A stretch of DNA of 64,000 bases from Tillandsia leiboldiana (GCA_029204045.2 CM055065.1:14549061-14613060), one strand, 5' to 3'; shown: positions 1-10,537, counted from the stretch's first letter. Made by a program: numbers and translations. Notes: generated from the sequence alone by a model not told the origin.

Positions 1-1079
1 GTATAGCGCATTTCTCCAAAAGAATGGATCAATTGAGTCAAATTAAGTGACCCCATTATTTCGAAAAGAAATACTAAGTATAAAACTCAAAATAACAATA
101 AAAATAATAATTTCTACAATCCCTTATCTAAGGGTGCTGATTAAAATTTACTAACTTTTTATTTATTTTTAGTAGAGTACTAGAAAAAAAAAATAATAAT
201 AATAATAATAATTGGGCTTTGGAAGAGTATTATAAGATTACTAGTCAATTTTTAGAATTATAAAGCAAGAATTATATACTGAATCCGAACCGGTGGCACA
301 GCAGCAAAGAAGCAGGCAATTGTGGCCGGCCATCCGCCACTCGCCCTTCCGGTCGCGGACGTCGTTTTCCTCGTTACAACTTGTGCTTCTCCTCCGCCCT
401 AACCAACCGTGCTATGTCTGCTATGGTAGTAGAGCGGAGCGGCAGCAGCAGGATGCAAACAGACAGCAAACGCAAAAATGCAGGCGACTGCTGCGGGGAA
501 AGAAATTAATTGAAAATGCAGAACTGATCAGCTTCATCTGGTCAGTCAATCCGAACAAAAGAAAAGAAATTTTAAAAAAGAAAAATTCGAAGAAAAGAAT
601 AACAGAAGAAGAAGGAAGAAAAAAGAGAGACCTAAATAGACCTTTAATTATCCTTTTCTTTTGTCTCCTGGAGCAGCAATTAGCTAGCCAGCTGTACAAA
701 ATGAAAATATTTGGGAGACGGGGATGAGAGCTACTTGCCGTTAAACGGGTTACATATCAGATCGAATTTTTGGATAATATGGTACAGAATCAAATTAGAA
801 TTTCTTCATTCTCATCGGTGGAACCGGAACTCCGTCAATCCTGATGCCGTCGCCCTTGGAAGATCTACCGAAGACGTCGTCGGTGAAACTAGTTCTATGG
901 TTTCGAGATCCTTGTGCCGCCAGACGTCGTCATCATCGTCGCCGCCATTAATTCTCGATCCGCTGCCTCTTAATTTGTAGTAGCATCTTGGCTCACTTGG
1001 AAGTTCACATCAGATCGGTAGAAGAAGATAAAATATATGAGAAGAAGGGATGCAAAATGATGATGCATATTATAAAACT
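1..1079. other. Intergenic DNA, no gene recognised
   Basis: AT-rich sequence with a (TAA)n run near 195-213 and a more GC-balanced block at about 290-1000. That block has short open frames on both strands, but they are low in complexity (runs of K/E, S and Q), lack any recognisable domain, and show no convincing exon structure. It could be a decayed gene fragment or an old regulatory region. I see nothing that supports a named function. Confidence 0.4.
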
Positions 1080-1330
1080 GAGTTGGGCTGGAATGCTATT
1101 GATAGCACCAACCCAACTTTGCCACCCATTTTTTAGCCTTTAAATCGCATTGAGATTTGTGCATGCTCTTTAATGAAAAAGAAAAGCTTTTTACTTTTTA
1201 TTTTTTCTTTTTACTTTTTCTTTTTTCTTTTTTTCATTAAAGAGCATGCACAAATCTCAATGCGATCTAAAGGCTAAAAAATGGGTGGCAAAGTTGGGTT
1301 GGTGCTATCAATAGCATTCCAGCCCAATTC
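1080..1330. mobile_element. Mutator-type MITE (251 bp, hairpin)
   Basis: The element is almost entirely two inverted arms of about 100 bp around a T-rich/CTTTTT loop. It begins GAGTTGGGCTGGAATGC and ends with the complement (GCATTCCAGCCCAATTC). Perfect 10-bp direct repeats TTATAAAACT flank it at 1070-1079 and 1331-1340. Long TIRs and a 9-11 bp target-site duplication are the signature of non-autonomous Mutator elements. The arms differ at only a few positions, so the insertion is fairly recent. It has no coding capacity. A transcript through it would fold into a long hairpin. Confidence 0.85.
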
Positions 1331-1340
1331 TTATAAAACT

Positions 1341-2079
1341 TACCCATCATCAGTACGTAAAGAAAATTATTATTAATAGTAATAGCCAATGTGATTCAGA
1401 CGAGGTGCGGGACTTCTGCGCCTTCACTCCCCGTCCTTCTCTCCTCCTCCTCCGAAAGCGGAATATATATAATTGATAGAAAATACTAAATATGCATTCC
1501 AAATAAAATATATATCTTACATCCTATTCATTCTAGAATAAAATAAATTTTATTTGTCATTTCAAAATAACAAATAAATAAATATTCATTCTAAAATAGA
1601 CTACATATAAAATATACACTCTAAATACATATAGGATAGCTCATAATTGATTTCAATCATGCATTTATGAGAGGCGAAATTACGAGTGAGGAGTGAATCA
1701 TGCATGTCACTAAAAAGATAGAGGGTGCCACGTCCACGTATACATCCTTTGAATCCTGCTTCGAATGCATCCAGAGAAAGGGTGATAATTAAGATGTGAC
1801 TCGTCTCGTCATGCTCTGATTTTATATATATATATTTATATATATCTTTGTTATTGTATAGACGGACCGCAGTTTTACCCTACTATTCTTCGGCCATTCG
1901 TTTATTATTATTATTATTATTAGGTTTTCGAAGAAAGAAATATCCTATAAATTTTGAATATTCTATAAGTTTTTAATTGTCAAAATGTATTTTTAGATAA
2001 TAATAATAATAATAATAATTTATAAAATATTACTTTTTTTAAAAAAAATCTTATAATAATTACTAATTTACAAAAGAGT
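1341..2079. other. AT-rich intergenic DNA, possible decayed MITE at 1482-1640
   Basis: No gene is seen. Positions 1482-1640 start AATACTAAATATGCATTCC and continue with a pattern like the MITE family at 2080, 3395 and 10819, but with most C changed to T (and G to A), as if an old methylated copy had decayed. (TTA)n and (TAA)n microsatellites lie near 1905-1922 and 1998-2021. Confidence 0.35.
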
Positions 2080-2205
2080 AATACTACATGTACACCCCGA
2101 AGGGGTGTACATCCTACACCTCCACTCATTTAATGATGTCGATATTTTTTACGGGTCACATCAAGTGACCCCTCATCTACCCCGAAAGGATGTACACATA
2201 GCATT
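2080..2205. mobile_element. Small palindromic MITE, family member 1
   Basis: It starts AATACTACATGTACACCCCG and ends with an inverted counterpart, CGAAAGGATGTACACATAGC plus ATT. The 5' end contains an internal palindrome (TACACCCCGAAGGGGTGTA). The central motif (ACGGGTCACATCAAGTGACCC) is shared with the copy at 10819. It has no coding capacity. The family is not one I can name. Confidence 0.65.
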
Positions 2206-2527
2206 TTCCTTTACAAAAAGATGTTTTATTAAGAAAGTTTTAAAAATATACGATATTGGAAGGCATCTGTGATGCATCGGTGTGAAAGGTGAACTCGTCC
2301 CGTTGTAAAAAATAATAATAATAATAATAAAAAAAAAAAAAAAAAAAAAATATCTCTCTAGTCGCGGAGGGGGGGTTGGTGGGTCCGACACGAGCGGGGG
2401 CTCCCGATTTTCCTTTTTCCCGTACGCGTAAAAATGTTCCTGACTGTGCTGGCCGCTGCTGCCGCACATGCCTCAAAAGTGGTCAAGGGCGAGCGGACCC
2501 TACCACACCGTCCGATACCGGTATAAA

Positions 2528-2558
<31 letters not shown>

Positions 2559-3050
2559 TAACGGTGGGGCCCGCCATAAAGTATTAGAAATAAGAAAGAA
2601 AGAGAGAGAGAGAGAGCGAAAAAGAAAAAAACAAAAAAAGACAAACCACCTGTGCACGTCCCTTTCTGTGAACGAACGGCCGAGATTCGACGACGTGCGG
2701 CGTGATCTCTTCCCCAGTTCTCCCCCCCGGGCCCCTCTCACTGGCGGGATAAGGTTTGGTTGCCCCCGTGGGTGGGGCGCACTCGTTCGGCGAAACGAAC
2801 CCAACGAACGAATGAATTAATGAATGAATGGTCCACGTGTGAAGGATCCAGAAGAGGCTTTCCTGGACCCGCTAAAAAGTTGGGTACCACCGAGCGCGCA
2901 CGTCCTTTCCTTACTTGCTTGCCACGTGGACGGTTTACTACTCGACCGCGTCGATTTGGTTGTTTTACATCTTTGTTAGTAAAAGCCGTGGGCCCCACGC
3001 ACGGCGACGAAGTAGTCTTATTAGAATCTTACTTCAAATTAATTACGTGA
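2206..3050. other. Intergenic DNA with GC-rich block and two G-boxes
   Basis: No supportable gene. It contains (TAA)n/poly-A at 2310-2352, (TTA)n near 2526-2560 and a GA tract near 2600. The block from about 2640 to 3000 is GC-rich, with CACGTG G-boxes near 2833 and 2920, and could be a promoter or an eroded upstream region. Open frames here are overlapping shadows of low-complexity sequence. Confidence 0.35.
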
Positions 3051-3083
3051 GATTAAAATAAAATAAAATAAAATAAAATAAAA

Positions 3084-3169
3084 AAGCTCATCAGAAATAA
3101 AATAATAATTATTAGAATAATATTTTCAAAAAATAATTATTATTTATATAATATAATTATTTTTGATTG

Positions 3170-3214
<45 letters not shown>

Positions 3215-3305
3215 ATATTCAATCAAAAAAATTTATATTATATAAATAATAATTATTTTTTGAAAATATTATTCTAATAATTATTATTTTATTTCTGATG
3301 AGCTT
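3084..3305. repeat. Long AT-rich inverted repeat
   Basis: Two arms of about 93 bp (3084-3176 and 3213-3305) are nearly perfect reverse complements, from AAGCTCATCAGAAATAAAAT inward, around a TA-repeat loop. This is probably a foldback-type or MITE insertion. I could not identify a clean target-site duplication, so the family is left open. Confidence 0.7.
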
Positions 3306-3320
3306 TTTTTTTTTTTAATC

Positions 3321-3325
<5 letters not shown>

Positions 3326-3368
<43 letters not shown>
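3326..3368. repeat. (TA)n microsatellite
   Basis: An uninterrupted TA dinucleotide run of about 43 bp just outside the AT-rich inverted repeat. Confidence 0.9.
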
Positions 3369-3372
<4 letters not shown>

Positions 3373-3394
3373 TCTTATATTTTTTTAAAAGGAA

Positions 3395-3558
3395 AATGCT
3401 AGATGTACACCCCCAAATGGGGTGTACATCTTACACCCACCCCATCCTAGGGGTGGGTGAATTCCACTCGTCACATCGAGTGACGAGTGGATGAATACCC
3501 ACCCTAGGATGGGTGGGTGTAGGATGTACACCCCATTTGGGGGTGTACACCTAGCACT
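3395..3558. mobile_element. Small palindromic MITE, family member 2
   Basis: It begins AATGCTAGATGTACACCCCC and ends TGTACACCTAGCACT. Nearly the whole 164 bp pairs with itself: ATGGGGTGTACAT, CACCCACCCCATCCTAGG and a central palindrome around CTCGTCACATCGAGTGACGAG. Same terminal motif as the copies at 2080 and 10819. This is the best-preserved hairpin of the family. Confidence 0.7.
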
Positions 3559-3564
3559 ACTCTT

Positions 3565-3697
3565 TGTTTTTTTTAATTAACTTTACAAAAATTCAAATAC
3601 AAATATATTTATATTTATGAATTTTTTATTATTATATTTGTATTGAAATTTATTTTTTTTTTTTTGTTTTTTTTAATTAACTTTACAAAAATTCAAA
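3565..3697. repeat. Short direct duplication
   Basis: A segment of about 33 bp (TTTGTTTTTTTTAATTAACT then TTACAAAAATTCAAAT) occurs at 3565-3597 and again at 3665-3697, separated by AT-rich sequence. No function is evident. Confidence 0.6.
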
Positions 3698-3753
3698 TCT
3701 CATTACAAATTTAATAGTAAAAAATTTACAAATATAAATAAATTTGTACTTTT

Positions 3754-3758
<5 letters not shown>

Positions 3759-3847
<89 letters not shown>

Positions 3848-3848
3848 T
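3759..3848. repeat. (TA)n microsatellite, MULE insertion site
   Basis: About 85 bp of TA repeat ends in ATATATTCT (3840-3848). That 9-mer is the left target-site duplication of the MULE starting at 3849; the matching copy is at 10529-10537. Confidence 0.9.
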
Positions 3849-4152
3849 GGGCTTTTTTTGAAAATGACCCTATCAAAATTTAAATTTTTAAAAATGGCCC
3901 TGCAAAATTTAAATTTGCAAAAATGGCCCTCTTCTTGCCACGTCAGCGGCCACGTCAGCCCGGTCCGCCACGTCAGCGAGCCACAGCCGCGGTGCGCCGG
4001 GGGTGAGTTAGTGAAACACGCAGGCTCTACCTGCGTGTTCTAAACACGCAGGGTCAACCTGCGTGTTTAGAACACGCAGGCCCAACCTGCGTGTTCTAAA
4101 CACGCAGGCTCAACCTGCGTGTTTAGAACACGCAGGTAGAGCCTGCGTGTTT
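3849..4152 (+). repeat. Left MULE TIR with palindrome array
   Basis: Positions 3849-4014 are near-identical to the inverse of 10363-10528. They include three copies of CCACGTCAGC in a GC-rich block (about 3938-3980). Positions 4015-4152 are five end-to-end palindromic units of about 27 bp, each AACACGCAGG-N3-CCTGCGTGTT with a short CTAA or TAGA linker. Confidence 0.88.
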
Positions 4153-4209
4153 AATCAAACCCTATACCCCCCGCGGCCGAGCCCGACCCTCCTTCCTCAC
4201 TTCATCCCT

Positions 4210-4264
<55 letters not shown>

Positions 4265-5261
4265 CCCGTGCCGCTCCCGCCGCACCCGCCGCACCCGCCG
4301 GCCGTCGTCGGAGGTGAAAGAGGCGGCCGACTTCAGACTCTCTCCCTTGTAATTTTTGATCCTCTGCTATATCAAAAATTCATGTAATTTTTGATCCTCA
4401 TTCATGTAATTTAGGGCATTTCATGTAATTTTTGATCCTCATTCATGACTTGCATTTCAAAATTTTTGATCCTCATTCATGTAATTTAGGGCATTTCATA
4501 GATCATATGATCCTCATTCATGTAATTTTTGTGTATATAATAGGTCAAAATTTAGGGCTTTTTTTTGTTTTTTTTTTTTTAAATCTGTAATTGTGCTTTG
4601 TGTATAATAGGTCAAAATTGTGCTTTGTGCATATAATTTGTGCATATAGTAATTGTGTAATTGTGCTTTGTGCATATAGATCATATGCATTTGTTTGTGC
4701 ATATAGTAGATTTTAAAATACTAATGTAGAGAGAGAAAGGGCTTAATGTAGAGAGAGAAAGTCTTTAATATAGATTTTAAAATATATGCATAAAATGTAA
4801 ATAAATTATATAAAATTAATGTGTAATATATATATATAAAGAGAAAGGGCTTATATACTTTTAAAAGCATAAACTATATCTGAAGTTTGTATTAGAACAT
4901 TCGAATTTTAAATGTTAAGCTTTTGGGCCCTAATTGCCAAAAGGTCTCGCAAGTTCCAAAACATGAATAATTTCATAATACCTTAGATGATTAATTTCAT
5001 GAATAGCAAGTTCCAAAACATGAATAATTTCATAATACAACTAAATTTTCATCAAAAATAGTAAATAAAACTTGCAAGGACAATTTTGAAAAATAAACTT
5101 GTAAGGACAGATAGTGATTCACTATGATTATTATTAAAAATAACAAAGTTTATAAATTTTTTTATTGTCAAGCTCAAAATAGTGATTTTAATTTGTCGAA
5201 CTAGAGTAGTCATCAAACTGACGAATGTTATATTATTTATTGTTATTTTTAGTACGTCAGT
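4153..5261 (+). other. MULE 5' non-coding region
   Basis: It contains a (CT)n microsatellite at about 4213-4261 and an irregular repeat of CATGTAATTTTTGATCCTC (4380-4520). A short duplicated segment (GCAAGTTCCAAAACATGAAT at about 4949 and 5009) is also present. It precedes the transposase start and probably holds the element's promoter and 5' UTR. No ORF of note. Confidence 0.5.
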
Positions 5262-7033
5262 ATGTCTGGTGAATGTGTTCCGTTTTCTATTCATTGGGAC
5301 GGAAATTTAGTCGTGAACAATAATATACCACAATACATTGGTGGCTATAAAGAACTGATCGGAATTCGCCGCGACATCACATTTCGGGATTTCGAAGCAG
5401 AAATATACAAGGTCACTAATTATGATCGAGCGGAGTTCCGTATACGCATAACAGTTCGATGTCCAATGGGACCTAATGAATGGGAATTATTTGACATATC
5501 AAGTGATCATGGCCTTGTAGGCGTGATGAGTTTTTTCCCATTTCATGGTTGCATGAAAGTATACGTAGAGAAGCAAGTGTTGACTACACGTCACCGTCCA
5601 ACCTCTGTTTACCAAAGAGATTATGTCGATCTTGAACGAATTCGTACATCAAGGTATGAAAATTTAGGAATTTTCAATTTCAATCTTTGTCCTTTAATAG
5701 TATAGGTGCGGAAAATGGATAATGTACATTGTATAAGTCTTGCGGAGCGTCTGAAGTCCCATATGTGCCAGTGAGTACATCATTACCATATATTACTGTG
5801 GATCCATCTTTATTCGGTGGAGTTGATGAGCGGTAAGTGATTATATGATTTAATTACATATATTATCTCAATAGATTCGAATAGTTAATCATAAATACCA
5901 TTGCAGATCAACTATACATCATAATCTATATGAGGGTCCATCATCTAGCAATCGACACGTCGCTGATGTAGAGTTGAGAAATATAAATGAAAATGAGGAA
6001 GTAATAGAAAGTGATAATGAGCAAATAAATAGCAGTGACGATGAGCATGTAAGTGAAACTGATATGGACTCAACAGATGATGATAGTGATGGTATCCCAC
6101 AATCTATTGATGTTGGACATGATGGCGGTTTGAATTCTCTCGCATGCGCCATTCAAGATGAAGGGATTGAATGGATTGAAAATTCATTTGCAAACAACGA
6201 TGATGTCGAGGATCCGGTAGAATTTGAAGAATTTGAAGATCACCGACAGCGTTTTTTACTGGGCAATGAAGTAATTCACCAAACCGTTGTTGATCAAAAC
6301 ATTTATCAAGGTCCTCCGAGTGATGATCAATGGAAAGATCGGGTATATTCTGACAAGACGTCCTTGGTGAATGCTTTGGATCGATGGCACATTCTACATA
6401 ATGTGCAACTGAGAGTTGTTAAATCAAACACAACTAGATATACTGTGAGATGTTTGGTCAATTCATGCCCATGGAGATTACATGCCTCTCGACCTAAAGG
6501 TTCAACACATTTTAAAGTAAAGACTTATGCGGGACCACATACATGCATGATTCCTATTTTGAATACAATGCATAGGAATTGTACATCTTCGTTTATATGT
6601 GAACATATACTACCCACAGTGAAGGCAAGGCTTGCTATGAGCCCTACAGAAGTTCAAACCAGAGTTCAGAGTGATTTTCACGTCACCATTTCATATAGCA
6701 AGGCTTGGCGGGCACGGAATAAAGCCTTGCAAATTATATACGGTAGTTGGGAGCAATCATATTGTGACCTTCCTCGATATTTCTCAATGTTGGAAACAAC
6801 AAATCCCGAAACTATTACCAAGATTGAAACTATAAGTGTGACGAGTAATTCAAGAATGTTTGCACGCGCCTTCTGGGCTTTTGGACCCTCGATTCTTGGT
6901 TGGTCATTTTGCCGGCCAATACTTAGTATCGATGCCACGCAAGTGTAGTATGTGTAAACAACCCGGCCATTATAAAAGCACATGTCCTGAAAATCAACAA
7001 AGAAGGACCGGAAGACGTCGTCGTTTAGGTTGA
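5262..7033 (+). pseudogene. MURA-type transposase, internally deleted
   Basis: Exon 1 (5262-5653) encodes the N-terminal plant MuDR region; exon 2 is about 5706-5832 and exon 3 starts at 5907. Exon 3 has an acidic stretch (repeated E/D/S, about 5975-6100), then the MuDR DNA-binding domain (from VYSDKTSLVNALDRWHI, with paired Cys/His), then the start of the MULE catalytic domain (FCRPILSIDAT). There the frame breaks at about 6933 and the sequence jumps to a CCHC zinc knuckle (C-x2-C-x4-H-x4-C, 6942-6990) and a basic tail (GRRRRLG, stop 7031-7033). The DDE core and SWIM region that normally lie between are missing, which points to a deletion of more than 1 kb. Exon 2 also carries a frame break at about 5735. 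The gene is therefore inactive, though its DNA-binding half is largely open. Confidence 0.82.
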
Positions 7034-7130
7034 TTAGTTTCATATCTTGTTTGTTGTCGATTATTTTAATTAAATTACAATACTTCACGCATATTATAAT
7101 TTGTTTATTTATTTATTCGTATTATTACAG

Positions 7131-9294
7131 ATGGACGATCACGAGGAGGCAGGACCGATTGATGGATCTGTATTGACAGATCAGACTCACCACAGATGTA
7201 CTTGCATTCGAGATGAGGTTATATATAACTCTTTTTTAAATTAACTTTTTTATTTCTTTGAAATTTCATGTACTAATATTATGTGAATTTTATATTATTG
7301 CAGGATTATTCTCCAGTTGAATTTGTGGAGCATAGTCGCACACTGAACCGCTGGCAGATGGAGCATCCTGCAGTATTGGAGCTACTGCGACGTGCAGGAT
7401 TCTATTATGTATCACGGTTGAGGCGCGTCATGCTCGATCAGGCTTTGTTAGGATCCTTAGTGGAGCGGTGGCGGAGGGAGACGCAGTCCTTTCACTTGAG
7501 ACATGGAGAGATGACGGTCACATTGATGGATGTGGCTGTCATTACTGGACTCCGCATTGATGGGGGGGCGGTGACCGGACTAGGCTCGTATCAGTGGGGG
7601 GCGCTGTGTGAGCTCTTGCTTGGGGTGCTTCCTGCAAATATCAGAGGCGGAGAGATCAGACTTGAATAGTTGTATCAGCAGTTTCACGACATCCCCGTAG
7701 ATGCACATCCCGCAGTGATACAGGCTACAGCCAGAGCGTATATTCTGTTTCAGATAGGTTGTAGCCTAATGCCAAACCCAAGCAGAACTAGAGTACATTT
7801 AAGGTGGTTGCCTCTATTAGAGGATTTTGATGCTTGTGGTGCCTTGGCATGGGGTGCGGCGACGCTAGCTCATCTCTATCGAGCATTAGCAAATGCTTGC
7901 ATGAGGGGGAAAGCGGTGTGTTGCTGTTTTGCCACATTACTTCAGGTACATTCCTTTACTAGTAATTTCATTCATGAAATTCATTTATTATTTCTAAGTA
8001 GCTTAATATGTAGATTTGGGCATGGGATCATCTGCACATTGGACGACCTGAGATAGTCGGACCGCAGTTTGATCTTATTGATCTGCCACTAGGTTGCAGG
8101 TATGTATTAAATTTTAAGGTTTCTGTGTTTTATATTATCATTACTAATATATTATATGTGAAACAGGTGGAATAATAGGTTAGCTTTTCGAGACAATGTC
8201 AGGACGGCCGACATTGAGTTTTATCGCGATCAGCTTGATTGCCAGTTGGAGTCTCAGGTACATGAGTTAATTATCATAAATTTTTATTCACATAATTTTT
8301 TTTTTTTATACAAGTTACTAATCATTTACTTTTCACAATAGATTATATGGAGTCCATATACAGATGATATACTAGGGTCACTTCCACCTTTTTGTCTACT
8401 GGGGTCTCCGGTATGGCGATCACGGACGACCCTAGTATGCTTTTATATTATTGAGCTACATCTTCCGGATCGGGTACTTCGTCATTTTGGATTTCGACAG
8501 CATATACCCGACGCAGTACATGCTCTACCTCGCATCACTTCACAAGGTAGACCGGATGAGAACTGGGCGGCATTTCATGCCATACATATTCAGGATTGGG
8601 ACAATCGACTGCAGCATATAGTAGAGGTGGACCCCCATGTAGATCCCGATTATATACGCGCCGCTTCTATCTACATGCAGTGGTATTGGAGTATCACCAG
8701 GCGGTGGATATCTACTCCAGGACAGCGTCCCCCCCTTGCATATGAGCCCCATGGACATCGCGAGAGATTTTTGGTATGATATACTAATTAATTTCATTTA
8801 CTAATTAATTTCATTTCCAATATATAATTATTGTGATACTGTTTTCATTTCAGGTCGATCTTCTTCAACAAACAGAATATACGATCAGAAGTGTACTACC
8901 CCAGCTTTCACATATTGGAGCACCTTTCGACATTCTGACAGGTGGTGCTGCTAAGGTGGAGGAAGGTTTACTGACTTTACAGACAATACCATATACTACA
9001 CCACGCCCAGCGGATCATGGTGGAGCATCGACGTCGGGGCATGCACCATCACCTAGTCCATCGGGGACACAGCCAGCATACCATGGTGGAGCATCGACGT
9101 CGGGGCATGAACCATCAGATATTACGCCACCATCGGGGTACGTACCACTTGGTCATCGTCAACGAGGACCTGATCTTTTTATTTTAGGCGAGCACGGCAC
9201 CGACAGTCCTCCCAGACTGATCAGCCATCATCTTCAGGTCCTTCACAGCCAGAGGGCACGGCTATTTCACAGTTGGACCAATTGGACCGTATAG
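7131..9294 (+). pseudogene. Plant mobile domain (PMD) protein, one premature stop
   Basis: Six exons with GT-AG introns and consistent phase: 7131-7217, 7304-7945, 8014-8099, 8167-8257, 8342-8773 and 8854-9294 (593 codons including the stop). The protein has typical PMD (MAIN-like) features: RWQMEHPAVLELLRRAGFY, LVERWRRETQSFHL..GEMTVTLMDV, GLRIDGGAVTG, IWAWDHLHIGRP and WYWSITRRWI. A TAG at 7667-7669 (codon 151) is the only in-frame stop before the terminal one. The C-terminal tail is low-complexity with a doubled HGGASTSGH motif. Near 9138-9187 the reading could switch frame: a second open frame rich in Q/S/P runs to TAG at 9306-9308. Family role: MAIN/MAIL proteins act in the nucleus in transposon silencing and gene expression; the job of transposon-borne copies is unsettled. 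Confidence 0.8.
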
Positions 9295-9309
9295 AGCCTT
9301 TTGATTAGT

Positions 9310-9600
9310 GTATATTGTTATATATTGTTACATTTCTATTATTTTGTTGTGATGAGCTGTGTTGTTGTGTTGTTGTGTTGTGCGATGTGATGTGATATGA
9401 TGTGTTGTTATGATGCTGTGTTGTGCGATGTTCTACGATGTGATGTGATGTGATGTGATGTGATGTGATGTGATGTGATGTGATGTGATGAAACGTGTTG
9501 TGATGTGATGTGAAGTGCTATTGTGTTGTTGTGATGTTGTGTTGTGTTGTTGTGATGTTGTGCGATGTTCTGCGATGTGATGTAATGTGTTGTGATTGGG
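9310..9600 (+). repeat. GATGT-type minisatellite in the MULE
   Basis: Dense TGTGATG/TGTTGTG repeats follow the PMD gene. The purest part (about 9433-9490) is a pentanucleotide array of GATGT. It lies in the 3' non-coding part of the element; no function is apparent. Confidence 0.8.
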
Positions 9601-10029
9601 TTGTGCTTTGTTATGCTTTATTGTATTGTTGTGTTGTTGTGTTGTGTTCGTAATCATGTATTTTGCTTTTTCTTTGAAATGTTGAAACTTACTGTAATAA
9701 TTGTTCAATGTAATATTTATAATTCCTCTTATTCATTCCTTTCTTTTTTAAAAAAAAATGCTCACTATGTATATGCTTTGCATTTATTATTTGTTTAAAG
9801 CTTTGGTGATTGTGAAGAGATTGTTTACTTAATTTTTTGATGAGCTCTTGAATGATTGTCCACCTTTTAGCATAATTACTGTTCTTGTTTTCAAAATTGT
9901 TGCTTTTAAATTTTCAAGATCCTGATGAAATAGAATATTAGACACTGCATTTGATTTTCGTTTTGCACTAGTTAAACACAAAGATTCATTGTTAGCTTTT
10001 AAAATAAAAAAATCCACCAGTATTCTACA

Positions 10030-10175
10030 TCGAGCATTGACTCCCCAGGTATTTACAGAAAAAATTAAAAATTCTTGCATCATGTGTATTTTATATTTAC
10101 AGTGTGGTTCGGGTGGTTTCAGACTTTGGCGGAAGCTCCCGGGGTGAAAAGTGAGTTCGCGGCGCAAGAATTGAG
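10030..10175. repeat. Diverged gypsy-LTR-like fragment inside the MULE
   Basis: This stretch aligns by eye, with many differences, to positions about 41970-42095 and 42180-42255 in the plus-strand gypsy LTR. Shared landmarks are CATGTGTATTTT, TTACAG, GGTTCGGG and AAAGTGAGTT in the same order and spacing. It suggests that a piece of a retrotransposon LTR was caught in the MULE next to its right end. Confidence 0.5.
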
Positions 10176-10198
10176 CACCCTGGTAGTGGAGTGAAGAA

Positions 10199-10528
10199 CA
10201 CGCAGGGTCAACCTGCGTGTTTAGAACACGCAGACTGAGCCTGCGTGTTTAGAACACGCAGGCCGAGCCTGCGTGTTTAGAACACGCAGACTAAGCCTGC
10301 GTGTTTAGAACACGCAGGCTGAGCCTGCGTGTTCTAAACACGCAGGCTCAGCCTGCGTGTTTCACTAAAACGCACCGGGCACACCCGCGGCTGTGGCTCG
10401 CTGACGTGGCGGACCGGGCTGACGTGGCCGCTGACGTGGCAAGAAGAGGGCCATTTTTGCAAATTTAAATTTTACAGGGCCATTTTTAAAAATTTAAATT
10501 TTGATAGGGTCATTTTCAAAAAAAGCCC
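10199..10528 (-). repeat. Right MULE TIR with palindrome array
   Basis: Positions 10199-10362 hold six palindromic units of the type CACGCAGG-N3-CCTGCGTG linked by TTTAGAA or TTCTAAA. Positions 10363-10528 are the inverted copy of the left terminus. The two ends differ in unit number (five against six) and in the 3-bp loop of each unit. Confidence 0.88.
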
Positions 10529-10537
10529 ATATATTCT

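Larger units (their letters stand above)
3849..10528 (+). mobile_element. Mutator-like element carrying a PMD gene (6680 bp)
   Basis: The ends are inverted copies beginning GGGCTTTTTTTGAAAATGAC, flanked by a perfect 9-bp target-site duplication ATATATTCT (3840-3848 and 10529-10537). The 9-bp TSD, long TIRs and an internal MURA-like transposase place it in the Mutator superfamily. Inside are a transposase pseudogene (5262-7033) and a multi-exon plant mobile domain gene (7131-9294), both on the plus strand. PMD genes are known from both host genes (MAIN/MAIL type) and plant transposons, so this is likely a transposon-borne PMD. The transposase lacks its catalytic core, so the copy should need transposase from elsewhere. 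Confidence 0.9.

Noticed and set aside
293..980. Short open frames that might be genes
   Set aside because: Overlapping frames on both strands, low-complexity composition, no domain and no exon pattern.
2173..3050. Several overlapping ORFs rich in Phe, Ile, Asn or Arg
   Set aside because: They translate microsatellites and GC-rich sequence; mutually overlapping on both strands.
4015..4152. Possible rho-independent terminators or tRNA-like hairpins
   Set aside because: Repeated identical palindromes at both MULE ends, without T-tracts or cloverleaf features.
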